From Corallococcus exercitus (GTDB lineage: Bacteria > Myxococcota > Myxococcia > Myxococcales > Myxococcaceae): 53,020 bases of DNA. Within the stretch, counting starts at the first letter, position 1; every line of letters starts with the position of its first letter. Of this stretch, positions 7,925-15,727 are shown in pieces. The DNA lies in contig NZ_RAVW01000009.1 in assembly GCF_003611585.1 (NCBI RefSeq), positions 1 through 53,020 of the forward strand. The letters are read 5' to 3'. Under the pieces are notes generated by a model. That model searched no databases. It was not told the origin of the DNA and saw only the letters and a program-made list of their open reading frames with translations. The position numbers were made by a program, and so were the translations under genes.

Positions 7925-8365
7925 CTACACGGTCCAGACGCGGTTGACGGTCAGCTCCATGCGGGCGAGCCGGCGCTTGAGGGCCGGGTCCACGGGCCCG
8001 TTGATGGACCACTTGGGGACCACGAAGTGCAGTTCCGCGTTGTAGAGCTTCGCGGCGCTGGCCAGGAGGCTCCAGCGGTTCTCCGCGGTGGGATCATCCA
8101 CCATGCCCGGGGTGACGATCTCCAGGATGATGGGCGTCCGGGCGGAGTCGGACTGACGACAGGTGAAGTCCGGCCGGTGATCCTCGATGGTGCCGGAGAG
8201 TACGGGCGGCGGCATGAAGCCAGGGAGCCGGGCTTTGATGTCCGAGTAACCGATGGTGCGGAAATACTCGGCCATCAGCCAGAGCAGACGGCGGCGCTCT
8301 TCGTCATCCACGACCGACTCGCAGCCGGGATTGAACAGGACTTCTTTCTCGGAGTTGGTTTCCAT
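7925..8365 (-). CDS. Small protein with PD-(D/E)XK-like signature
   Basis: A 146-residue protein of unrecognised family. The ATG at 8365 is preferred over upstream in-frame GTG codons because the upstream stretch is Arg/Pro-rich, low in order and overlaps the divergent exporter gene. The segment with HRPDFTCRQSD followed by RTPIILEIVTPG has the spacing of the PD...(D/E)-x-hydrophobic core found in restriction-like nuclease folds, although the usual Lys of ExK is replaced by Val (EIV). No partner methylase is nearby. A role in DNA binding or cleavage is only a suggestion. It lies downstream of, and transcribed away from, the ABC exporter. Confidence 0.6.
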   Translation of the reverse strand: METNSEKEVLFNPGCESVVDDEERRRLLWLMAEYFRTIGYSDIKARLPGFMPPPVLSGTIEDHRPDFTCRQSDSARTPIILEIVTPGMVDDPTAENRWSLLASAAKLYNAELHFVVPKWSINGPVDPALKRRLARMELTVNRVWTV

Positions 8366-8451
8366 GGCGCCTCTCAAGCTGTCCGCATGTGTGGGATGCG
8401 GCAACGCAGGCGGGCGCGAGCGCTCCCTGACCGGCCGTGGGGCAGGCGGCC

Positions 8452-10287
8452 ATGCACGCCTACGACCCACGTCCCTTTGGCTTGGACGCCACCGTCGCCT
8501 CGGTGACAGAGTGCGCCCCCTCCGTGGCACCCCGTCCCTCCGCGCACGTCTATCGCCGGCTCCTGGGCTACCTGAGCCCCTACCGCCGGTTGCTCCTCGC
8601 GGGCACGCTGGCCTCGCTCACTGCCGCAGCCGCCACCGCCGCGTACGCCTGGATCGTCGGGCCGCTGCTGCGCGCCGTCCTCACCGGTGCCCCCGTCACC
8701 GTCTTGGGGATGACCCTGTCGCCCGAAGCCCTGCTGTCCCGGCTGCCCCTCCTGGTTGTCGCGGTGGCGCTGGTGAAGGCCACCGCCCAGTTCCTCCAGG
8801 GCGGCCTTATGCAGCGCTTGGGCCAGCGCGTGATGGCCGACCTGAGGGGCTTTCTCTACGGCCGCCTGCTCGCCCAACCGCCGTCTTTCTTCGAGCAGCG
8901 CCATTCCGGCGAACTTGTCTCCCGGTTCACCTCGGACGTACCCCTGGTGGAGTTCTCCGTCACCCAGGCACTGTCATCGTACGTGAGGGATGGGCTGCAG
9001 ATCTGCTCACTGCTGACGACCTGCTTCCTCATCGACGCGAAGCTTTTTCTCTTCACGTTCGTCGTCGTCCCCGTGACCGTGCTGCCGGTCAACCGCTTCG
9101 CGCGCTCGCTCAAGAAGGTGGCGACCCGCTCGCAGGCGAACCTGGGCGCGCTCAGCGCCATCACCGCCGAGCAGCTCCAGAACCTCCCCGTGGTGCAGGC
9201 GTACGGGACGGTGCCGCGCGCGCTGGAGTCCTTCGACCAGGAGGCGGAGGCGTACCTGAACGAGATGCGCCGCTCGCTCTTCATCCGCGGCGCGTTCAGC
9301 CCGACGGTGGAGCTGTTGGGCATCGTGGGCGTGGCGGCGGCGGTGGCGTGGGGCGCTCGCGCGGTGTCCATGGATCCATCGCTCGCCGGGCGGCTCCTGT
9401 CCTTCATGGCGGCGGCGCTGCTGCTCTACCAGCCAGTGAAGTCGCTGAGCGGCACGCTGTCCCAGGTGCTCACGGGGCTGGCGGCGGCGGAGCGGCTCTT
9501 CGCGCTCGCGGATGCGCCGGTGCCGCCGGACGTGGGCGCGGAGGCTCCGCCCCTGTCGCGCGCCCTGGAGCTGTCCGGCGTGCGCGCCACCTACTCGGAT
9601 GGACGGGAAGCGCTGAAGGGCGTGGACCTGACGATTCCCGCGGGCTCGCGCGTGGCGCTGGTGGGCCCGTCCGGCGCGGGCAAGACGACGCTGTTCTCCG
9701 TGCTCCTGGGCTTCCTGCCCCCGAGCGGCGGCGAGGTGCGGTGGGACGGCCTGCCGCTGTCGTCGCTGAAGGCCTCCAGCGTGCGCGGCCAGGTGGCGTG
9801 GGTGCCGCAGGAGCCGGTCCTCTTCTCCGGCACCGTGCGCCACAACCTGCGCCTGGGGCAGCCGGACGCACCGGATGACGCGCTGTGGGAAGCGCTGCGG
9901 CTGGCGCACGCGGAGGACTTCGTGCGCGCGCTGCCCGGCGGCCTGGATGAACCCGTGGGCGAGCGGGGCAGCCGGCTGTCCGGCGGACAACGCCAGCGGC
10001 TGGCCCTGGCGCGCGCCTTCCTGCGCCGCCCCTCCCTGCTGCTCTTGGATGAGCCCACGAGCGCCCTGGACGCCACCAGTGAGGCGGCGGTGGGCGCGGG
10101 GCTCGCGGCGCTGATGAAGGGCCGCACGGTGCTGGTCATCGCGCACCGGCTCAGCACCGTGCGCGACGCGGACCTCATCGCCGTGGTGGAGGGCGGCCAG
10201 GTGGTGGAGGCCGGCACCCACGAGCAGCTGCTCGCGCTGCGAGGCCGCTACGCGCGGCTGCTGGGCGAAGGCGCCGTCGCCGCCTGA
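8452..10287 (+). CDS. ABC exporter, fused permease-ATPase (MsbA/lipid-type)
   Basis: A half-transporter with a transmembrane domain of six helices (about residues 40-320), containing the coupling region RVMADLRGFLYGRLLAQPPSFFEQRHSGELVSR typical of MsbA-like lipid or drug exporters. The cytoplasmic nucleotide-binding domain has Walker A GPSGAGKTT at about 405, Q-loop WVPQEPVLFSG, signature LSGGQRQR at about 509, Walker B LLLLDEPTSALD and switch His in VIAHRLSTV. It would work as a homodimer in the inner membrane. The ATG at 8452 is chosen because a GGGGCAGG-like site precedes it; a GTG at 8437 is also possible. It diverges from the small PD-(D/E)XK-like gene across a short gap. Confidence 0.92.
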   Translation: MHAYDPRPFGLDATVASVTECAPSVAPRPSAHVYRRLLGYLSPYRRLLLAGTLASLTAAAATAAYAWIVGPLLRAVLTGAPVTVLGMTLSPEALLSRLPLLVVAVALVKATAQFLQGGLMQRLGQRVMADLRGFLYGRLLAQPPSFFEQRHSGELVSRFTSDVPLVEFSVTQALSSYVRDGLQICSLLTTCFLIDAKLFLFTFVVVPVTVLPVNRFARSLKKVATRSQANLGALSAITAEQLQNLPVVQAYGTVPRALESFDQEAEAYLNEMRRSLFIRGAFSPTVELLGIVGVAAAVAWGARAVSMDPSLAGRLLSFMAAALLLYQPVKSLSGTLSQVLTGLAAAERLFALADAPVPPDVGAEAPPLSRALELSGVRATYSDGREALKGVDLTIPAGSRVALVGPSGAGKTTLFSVLLGFLPPSGGEVRWDGLPLSSLKASSVRGQVAWVPQEPVLFSGTVRHNLRLGQPDAPDDALWEALRLAHAEDFVRALPGGLDEPVGERGSRLSGGQRQRLALARAFLRRPSLLLLDEPTSALDATSEAAVGAGLAALMKGRTVLVIAHRLSTVRDADLIAVVEGGQVVEAGTHEQLLALRGRYARLLGEGAVAA

Positions 10288-10415
10288 ACGCCGCCCCCAG
10301 GGACCATGGCTTTCGCGGCGGGAGGTGCGTGAGCCTGGGCCCCGTGCCCGTCCGCCCTGCCCCATTCCCGGCCTTGCACGACCGGGCACGCCCTGCGAGC
10401 CTTCCGCCCTGGCCC

Positions 10416-10808
10416 ATGCCTCCGACGCCACCCCGCGAACGAGAGCCGCTGTCGCTCAACGCGCTTCTGCTGGTGCCTGCCCTGCTGCTGGCCGCGGGCG
10501 CCTGCGTCGCGGTGGCCGCCCGGCACTTCGCGCTGGCCTCGGCCTTCACCGGCACGCTCGTCCTGGTGCCGCTCGTCTTCCGGCTGTGGACGCGGCCCTG
10601 GTACCGGGGGCTCGTGCTGCGCGGCCTGGGCCTGTTCATCGCCGGCATGCACGTGCCCATGCTCGCGGGCGGCGTGCTCGCCTACGGGCGCATCGGCTGC
10701 GAGGGTCCTGACTGCGGCCAGACACTCCTCTGGGGAATCGTGCTGGCTCCCGTGGCCGGCGCCGTGTGCTCTGTCGTGTACTGGCTCGTGGGTCGTCCCC
10801 CCGTCTGA
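10416..10808 (+). CDS. Four-helix membrane protein, unknown function
   Basis: A 130-residue protein with four predicted membrane helices: ALLLVPALLLAAGACVAVAA, SAFTGTLVLVPLVFRLW, LRGLGLFIAGMHVPMLAGGV and LLWGIVLAPVAGAVCSVVYW. A short Pro/Arg-rich cytoplasmic N-terminus precedes them, and a small CEGPDC loop with two cysteines lies before helix four. The ATG at 10416 is chosen because translation from an earlier frame opening would add only a Pro-rich unconserved stretch. I do not recognise the family. It lies 128 bases after the exporter and 37 bases before another membrane protein on the same strand. Confidence 0.6.
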   Translation: MPPTPPREREPLSLNALLLVPALLLAAGACVAVAARHFALASAFTGTLVLVPLVFRLWTRPWYRGLVLRGLGLFIAGMHVPMLAGGVLAYGRIGCEGPDCGQTLLWGIVLAPVAGAVCSVVYWLVGRPPV

Positions 10809-10845
10809 ATTACCAGGAATCGACGACACCCTATTCTTACTGGAA

Positions 10846-11826
10846 ATGCTTGTTCCAGTGAGACCCCACGTCGCGCCCGGACTGTTCGTCGTGGCGCTGG
10901 CCGTCCCCACCACGGTGTGCGTGTTGGGGGGCACGTTGCCAGCGCTGCTGGGCAGTCCCTCCGGCCTGTTGAGCGTGGTGGCCTCCGCGGGGCCCTTCGC
11001 GGTGCTGCTCGGGCTGACCCTGCTGGTGGAGGTGCCGCTGCTCACCTACGCGGCGGGTTCCACGGTGCTGGGCCGCACGGTGCCGCTGGCGGTCATGGTG
11101 GGCATGGCGACGGTGCCCTGGTCGCTGGGCCTGCTGGGCACGGAGGTGCTGCTGGAGCGGATGCAGGCGGCGCTGCCGCTGGTGTCCGCCACCGACGCGG
11201 GCATCGCGCTCACCGCGGGGATGGGCAAGGCGATGGCGCCCCGGCTTCTCGGCGCCTGGACGAGCGCGATGCTGCTGGGCGCGCTGTCGGTGGCGCTGGG
11301 CATGGCGCGCCTCAGCCGCGCGAGCGCGGGCCAGGACGACGCCACGCGCCGCAGCCTGTTGCTGGGCAGCCTGGTGTCGGCGGCGCTGGCGGGCATGGCG
11401 GTGGTGGGCACGCTGGAGGCGCACCAGCTCTTCACGCTGCTGTCGCGGCTGTCGCGGGCCCCCGGCGCGCTGCGCCCGGACCTGATGGCGGAGGGCATGG
11501 CGCAAGCGGCGCGGCTGCGCACGGTGCGCTGGAGCTGCTTCTCCTGCCTGCTGGTGCTGGGCGTCACCTGGCTGATGACGTACCGCGCGCGGGAGGCCCG
11601 GCGCGCGCGCGCGCTGGAGTGGGTGGGCGGCCTGGTGCTCACCGCCGCGGTGGCCGTCCTGCTGGTGCTGGACGCACACCCGCTGCACACGACGCTGGGC
11701 CCGGAGCGCGTCACCGCCGGGCGCCGCACGTCCGGCCGCGTGCCCACCGACGCGGACGTGACGCACCTGATGGGCGAGCACTCGCCCGTGCGCCTCAGCT
11801 TCCCCGCGTCAGCACGTACAGCATGA
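10846..11826 (+). CDS. Multi-pass membrane protein, unknown function
   Basis: A 326-residue protein with about seven hydrophobic segments, including LFVVALAVPTTVCVLGGTLP, GPFAVLLGLTLLVEVPLLTY, PLAVMVGMATVPWSLGLLG, SLLLGSLVSAALAGMAVVG, SCFSCLLVLGVTWLMTY and VGGLVLTAAVAVLLVLDA, and a hydrophilic tail of about 60 residues. The pattern of paired helices is reminiscent of proton-channel subunits but no diagnostic motif is seen, so no function is given. The start is ATG at 10846. Its last 32 bases overlap the 3' end of the convergent gene at 11795, so the two antisense messages share coding sequence. Confidence 0.6.
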   Translation: MLVPVRPHVAPGLFVVALAVPTTVCVLGGTLPALLGSPSGLLSVVASAGPFAVLLGLTLLVEVPLLTYAAGSTVLGRTVPLAVMVGMATVPWSLGLLGTEVLLERMQAALPLVSATDAGIALTAGMGKAMAPRLLGAWTSAMLLGALSVALGMARLSRASAGQDDATRRSLLLGSLVSAALAGMAVVGTLEAHQLFTLLSRLSRAPGALRPDLMAEGMAQAARLRTVRWSCFSCLLVLGVTWLMTYRAREARRARALEWVGGLVLTAAVAVLLVLDAHPLHTTLGPERVTAGRRTSGRVPTDADVTHLMGEHSPVRLSFPASARTA

Positions 11827-12517
11827 TGAGCCCCACCACGAAGGCGAAGCCGAAGACGGCCACCATCACCAGCCCCTCCGAGCGGCGCACCACGGGAGGC
11901 AGGACTTCGTTGGGCAGCGGCTGACCGTGCCGCAGCAGCACGGGCTCCGGCTCGGGCGCAGCTTCCGGCGCGGGCTCCAGCGCGGCGGCGGGAATGACCT
12001 CCGGCGACGGCGGCGGGGCCACCGGCGTGAAGGACACGGCGCGCGTGGGCGCGGTGTCCCGCGTCGTGACAGGCCCCCGGCCCATCAGCTCCGGCGACAT
12101 GACGCTGGACATCTCCAGCCCTTCGCGCGCCAGCGCCAGCACGCGCTGCATGTGCAGGATGTAACGGTCCTGCCCCTCGTAGGTGGCGAGCGCCTGCGCG
12201 GCGCGCACCAGCCGCTGCGGCACCAGCTCCGGGTCCGCGCGCACCTCCGTGGACACGGGGCGCGCCTCGCCGCCTTCCACCCGGCCCGTGCGCACGCCCT
12301 GGCCGCTGGCCCAGATGCAGTGCTCATCCAGCAGCGTGAGCTCCTGGCGGCGCACCCGGCCGTCCTCGTCCACCAGCGACATCAACTCCGCGCCCTGGGG
12401 AGACAGGTGCCAGACGGTGCGCAGGCCGTTCTCCCCCAGGGGACCCTCCACCGCGCGCGCGCGATAGAGTTCCTGCATCGCGGACTTCAAGGGGTCGGAC
12501 GAAGGTTCCACGGCCAT
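11795..12517 (-). CDS. C-terminally membrane-anchored protein, unknown function
   Basis: A 240-residue protein in three parts. Residues 1-150 form a folded, charged domain with LSPQGAELMSLVDEDGRVRRQELTLL. Residues about 155-205 are a Pro/Ala/Glu-rich linker (EPAPEAAPEPEP). A single C-terminal transmembrane segment (LVMVAVFGFAFVVGLIMLYVL) ends in TRGS, so it is a tail-anchored protein with its bulk probably in the cytoplasm. The ATG at 12517 is used; the frame remains open far upstream but that extension would lie antisense to the divergent gene and looks non-coding. The family is not recognised. Confidence 0.65.
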   Translation of the reverse strand: MAVEPSSDPLKSAMQELYRARAVEGPLGENGLRTVWHLSPQGAELMSLVDEDGRVRRQELTLLDEHCIWASGQGVRTGRVEGGEARPVSTEVRADPELVPQRLVRAAQALATYEGQDRYILHMQRVLALAREGLEMSSVMSPELMGRGPVTTRDTAPTRAVSFTPVAPPPSPEVIPAAALEPAPEAAPEPEPVLLRHGQPLPNEVLPPVVRRSEGLVMVAVFGFAFVVGLIMLYVLTRGS

Positions 12518-12622
12518 GACTGCCGCAGAGTAGGGGCGCCCGGCCCGAAACGGAAGCCGCGCCGTCCAGGCGTGAATGCCCCGTGCGCGAATGCCCGCCT
12601 TGTGCCTACCGTCCATTTCACG

Positions 12623-13384
12623 ATGAGCCGCTCCAAGAACCGAGCCCCCGACTTCGTCCGCCAGTTCGAGGGTGCACAGACGCTCGACGGACTGCTGGAG
12701 CTGGCCGGCAGTCCCTGCGACACCGCCGACGTGCTCGAGCGCATGCGCGAGGCGCGTGCCGACGGCGCCGACTCCAGCGACGTGATTCCCACCCTCTTCG
12801 AGGGCGAGCCCCGCTTCAAGGACGCGGAGCTGGCGCGCCGCCTGTACCAGAACCTGCTGGGGCTCTGGGACCTGGTGCTGGAGGGCAAGGAGGTGCGGCT
12901 GGACGACGGCCCCCGCCCGCCGCGACCGAAGAAGGAGCGGCTGCAGCCGCCCGCGCCCTTCCACCCCGGCGAGCCCTCCAGCGAATTCGTCGAAGCCGCC
13001 TGGCGTTACCTGGAGGACGACGACAAGGCGCGCACGCGGCTGATGCATGCCTACGAGAACCGGCAGGACGGCTTGCTGGGTGCGCTTGACGCCGCTGGCC
13101 TCACGGACGAAGGTTATGGGGTCGCCCGTCACCTGCTCTTCGAGCTGCATGCCATGCTGGAGCTGGGCTGGCCGCCGGGGCTCTCGGCCGTGGATGCCAG
13201 GGCCCTGGACAGGGAACCGGATGCGCCGCCCGCGCCGGACACCCTCCAGGAATACGTGACGGAAGCGCTGTTCGAGGCGGAGCAGGACGAGGAGCACCCC
13301 CTCGCCCCCGAGGAGCTGGCGCAGGTGCGCACCCTCGTCCGGCGGGGACTGGCGGCGCTGTGGCGCGCCCGCAAGGGGAGATGA
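12623..13384 (+). CDS. Acidic soluble protein, unknown function
   Basis: A 253-residue hydrophilic protein without signal peptide or membrane segment. Helical N-terminal and C-terminal halves are separated by a Pro/Lys linker at about residues 92-118 (RPPRPKKERLQPPAPFHPGEP). The C-terminal half ends in an Arg/Lys-rich RRGLAALWRARKGR. The ATG at 12623 is chosen; it diverges from the tail-anchored protein over a gap of about 105 bases that should hold both promoters. Its stop overlaps the next start (ATGA at 13381-13384), so the two are co-translated and probably functionally linked. The family is not recognised. Confidence 0.65.
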   Translation: MSRSKNRAPDFVRQFEGAQTLDGLLELAGSPCDTADVLERMREARADGADSSDVIPTLFEGEPRFKDAELARRLYQNLLGLWDLVLEGKEVRLDDGPRPPRPKKERLQPPAPFHPGEPSSEFVEAAWRYLEDDDKARTRLMHAYENRQDGLLGALDAAGLTDEGYGVARHLLFELHAMLELGWPPGLSAVDARALDREPDAPPAPDTLQEYVTEALFEAEQDEEHPLAPEELAQVRTLVRRGLAALWRARKGR

Positions 13385-13941
13385 AGATGGCCCGAGACGA
13401 CAACGACGGTGGTGGTTTCACCGGCAAGCGCAACAAGTCCTACCGCGAGCTGGACGCGCAGCGCGGCAAGAGCAAGTACCACTCGCGCCAGGACGACCCG
13501 GCGCAGCAGAAGCTGGAGCGCAGCGCCAGCTACCAGAAATACAAGACGGCCGCGGACGCCCTCTTCACCGGCGGCGAGCTGCCCGAAGGACTGGCGAAGA
13601 CCTTCGACCCCGAGGGCAAGCGCAAGGCCCAGAAGGACGCGCTGCGAAAGGTGCAGGAGTCGGAGACGCGCGCGGACTGGGTGAAGGGCGTGGTGGACTA
13701 CCTGGAGAAGTATCCGGACATGCCCGAGGACGCGTACTTCCTCGACAGCCTCCTGGACCACCCGCGCGAGCGCATCGTGGACAAGGCGCTGGCGAAGCTG
13801 GAGGCGCTCCAGGAGGCGGGCACGCTCCAGAAGAAGCTGCCCAAGAGCCTGGACCAGCGGCTGAAGTCCATCGAGCTCACCGGCCTGGACCCCGACATGC
13901 AGGGCCGCGCCAAGGCGCTGCGCGAGAAGCTGCGCGCCTGA
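13381..13941 (+). CDS. Charged helical protein, unknown function
   Basis: A 186-residue, very charged protein (Lys/Arg/Asp/Glu-rich). The N-terminal 60 residues are low in hydrophobics and likely disordered (GKRNKSYRELDAQRGKSKYHSRQ). A helical part follows with WVKGVVDYLEKYPDMPEDAYFLDSLL and repeated helices to the C-terminus, TPR- or HEAT-like in feel but without a clear repeat. The start ATG at 13381 overlaps the preceding stop by 4 bases. It converges with the TadE/G group; the 65-base gap holds three near copies of CGCGCCTGA and a short GC-rich palindrome around TGATCA. No function assigned. Confidence 0.65.
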   Translation: MKMARDDNDGGGFTGKRNKSYRELDAQRGKSKYHSRQDDPAQQKLERSASYQKYKTAADALFTGGELPEGLAKTFDPEGKRKAQKDALRKVQESETRADWVKGVVDYLEKYPDMPEDAYFLDSLLDHPRERIVDKALAKLEALQEAGTLQKKLPKSLDQRLKSIELTGLDPDMQGRAKALREKLRA

Positions 13942-14006
13942 TCAAGTCGCTCGCTGCCGCCGCGCGCCTGACGCGGTCAGCGCGCCCGCTGCTGCCCCGC
14001 GCCTGA

Positions 14007-14747
14007 TCAGCGCGCGCGCTGCTGGTAGATGAGCACCACGCCACGCTGGCCGTCCTTGGTGGGCTGGTGCGTGAGCCGCAGCTCCGCGCCGGTCCGTGAG
14101 TACAGCCCGGCCTCGTCGCCGCGCTTCCACCCGGCCTTCACCAACGCGTCGTCGTAGAAGGCCTCCACCTGCGGCCCCGTGAGCGGCACCTGGAAGCTGA
14201 GCGTGCGCGACCCTTCCGCGTTCACGCGCAGCACCCCGTTCGCCTGGGGCGGCAGCGGCGCGAAGTCCCCCGCAGCTTCGGGCGGACGCGCCAGCGCGTG
14301 GTTGGCCTCGCCCAGGTACAGCGTGGTGGTGCCGTCCTGCTGCGGCATCATCACCACCGTGTAGGTGATGCGGCGCTTTGGATCCAACGCGGTGAGCATC
14401 ACGGCGTTGTTCGCGTACTGCGCCTGCTCCTTGCCGGGCGGCACGTAGAGCCCGCCGTCGCGGAACGCATCCGCGAAGCGCTGCACCAGCTCCCGCACGT
14501 TCTCCTTCACGTGCACCGCGCGCAGCGCCACGGGGATGCCGCCCGCCTCCACGATGTCGCTGGACTCCACGTGCGCGATGACCTGGAGCCTGGGCCACGC
14601 GAAGCGCGGCGCCTCCGCCACGCCCGCGTCCGGCACCACGCCCGCGTCCGGCACGCCCGCATCAGGGACCCTGGCCCCGGCGGACAGCGTCACCATCAGC
14701 GCCAGCACTCCGCCCGCCACGCGCCCGCGGACACCGGCCCGGCTCAA
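14007..14747 (-). CDS. Secreted or periplasmic protein downstream of tadE/tadG
   Basis: A 246-residue protein starting at a TTG (14747) that overlaps the preceding stop as TTGA. This start is preferred because it gives a complete signal peptide: a basic start with SRAGVRGRV, then AGGVLALMVTLSAGA; the ATG inside the hydrophobic core would destroy it. After the signal come three copies of PDAGV, then a mixed alpha/beta domain of about 190 residues with VKAGWKRGDEAGLYSRTGAELRLTH near the C-terminus. The family is not recognised. Its place as last gene of the TadE/TadG group suggests an envelope or surface role, possibly helper to pilin-like proteins. Confidence 0.6.
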   Translation of the reverse strand: MSRAGVRGRVAGGVLALMVTLSAGARVPDAGVPDAGVVPDAGVAEAPRFAWPRLQVIAHVESSDIVEAGGIPVALRAVHVKENVRELVQRFADAFRDGGLYVPPGKEQAQYANNAVMLTALDPKRRITYTVVMMPQQDGTTTLYLGEANHALARPPEAAGDFAPLPPQANGVLRVNAEGSRTLSFQVPLTGPQVEAFYDDALVKAGWKRGDEAGLYSRTGAELRLTHQPTKDGQRGVVLIYQQRAR

Positions 14748-15727
14748 TGCGGCACGCCTCCCAGCCACTTGTTGCGCCGGCCGTCGCTCCGGTAGTTGGG
14801 GGTGACGTTGGGCGCCACGAAGGGGGTCGTCTCCCAGACGGTCTGGTTGCCCGCGTGCGACGCGCCGATGCTCTGCTCGTAGTTGCTCTCCGCGCCGCGG
14901 AAGCTCATGAAGAACTGGTCCTCGTTCACGCCGCCCGTCGCGCCCACGCCCGCCAGCAGCGCGCTGCCGGCGCTGCCGCCGCCGCCGTTCTCGCGGTACA
15001 CCCGTTCGGCCCAGCCGTAGTAGTCCACGTTCGCGCAGGGCCCGCCGGTGTTGGTGCTGAGCGGGCACTCGCGCCCTTCCGCCACGCCCGACAGGCCCCA
15101 GTCATCCAGCAACATGAAGAAGCGCCGGTTGCAGCGCCCGCCCGACGCGCGCCCGGCGGCGCACACGCGGAACTGGTCGCTGGCCAGCCGGTGCGACACC
15201 TTGAAGAACTCCGGTTCCATGAAGGTGCCCAGCCGCTCCGCGCGCAGGTTGGTGTACGCGGTGCAGGAGATGCCGTCGGACTGGGTGTTCATGGCCAGCC
15301 CCAGCGCCGCCGAGCCCGGATCCGCGTCCACCGGGCGGGTACCCAGGATGTCCACGGGACTGCCCGCGGGCCGCGTGGCCTCACAGTCCACCACCACCCG
15401 CGTGGCGCGCGCGATGGCCAGCTGGAAGGTCATCCTGCCGCTCGTCTGGCTGGCCCGGCCGTCGAAGTCCTGGTAGCGCCCGGAGGCCTCCGAGGACGCC
15501 AGCGCCTCCGCGTTCGAGCGCTGGAAGACGCCGTTCTGCGGGTTGTGCATCACGTGCCCGGTGGCCTCCCACAACGCGAAGTTGGCGGCCTCCTGCACCT
15601 TGAGCGTCAGCGCGCCCACCTCCGCGAAGTAGATGCCGAACAGGAGGATGGTGACGAACACCATGGACCCCAGCGCCGTCTCGACGAGCGCCTGTCCGCG
15701 GCGCGACCTGGAAGCGCGCGCGTGCAT
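14744..15727 (-). CDS. TadE-like pseudopilin/membrane protein
   Basis: A 327-residue protein with a short basic N-terminus, RRGQALVETALGSMVFVTILLFGIYF, that matches the TadE/TadG start: polar RGQALVE then one membrane helix, with Glu at the equivalent of the pilin E5 position. The large exported domain of about 290 residues contains several Cys residues (VVDCEAT, GISCTAY, FRVCAAG, RCNRR, ECPLS, PCANV), possibly disulfide-bonded. The ATG at 15727 shares its A with the upstream stop (TGATG). It probably acts with the TadG- and TadE-like proteins of the same operon. No prepilin peptidase, TadA ATPase or secretin gene is in the window. Confidence 0.75.
   Translation of the reverse strand: MHARASRSRRGQALVETALGSMVFVTILLFGIYFAEVGALTLKVQEAANFALWEATGHVMHNPQNGVFQRSNAEALASSEASGRYQDFDGRASQTSGRMTFQLAIARATRVVVDCEATRPAGSPVDILGTRPVDADPGSAALGLAMNTQSDGISCTAYTNLRAERLGTFMEPEFFKVSHRLASDQFRVCAAGRASGGRCNRRFFMLLDDWGLSGVAEGRECPLSTNTGGPCANVDYYGWAERVYRENGGGGSAGSALLAGVGATGGVNEDQFFMSFRGAESNYEQSIGASHAGNQTVWETTPFVAPNVTPNYRSDGRRNKWLGGVPH

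Noticed and set aside
13942-14006. Three CGCGCCTGA copies as a repeat element
   Set aside because: Very short, low-complexity and partly coding; more likely chance in GC-rich DNA or a weak terminator.
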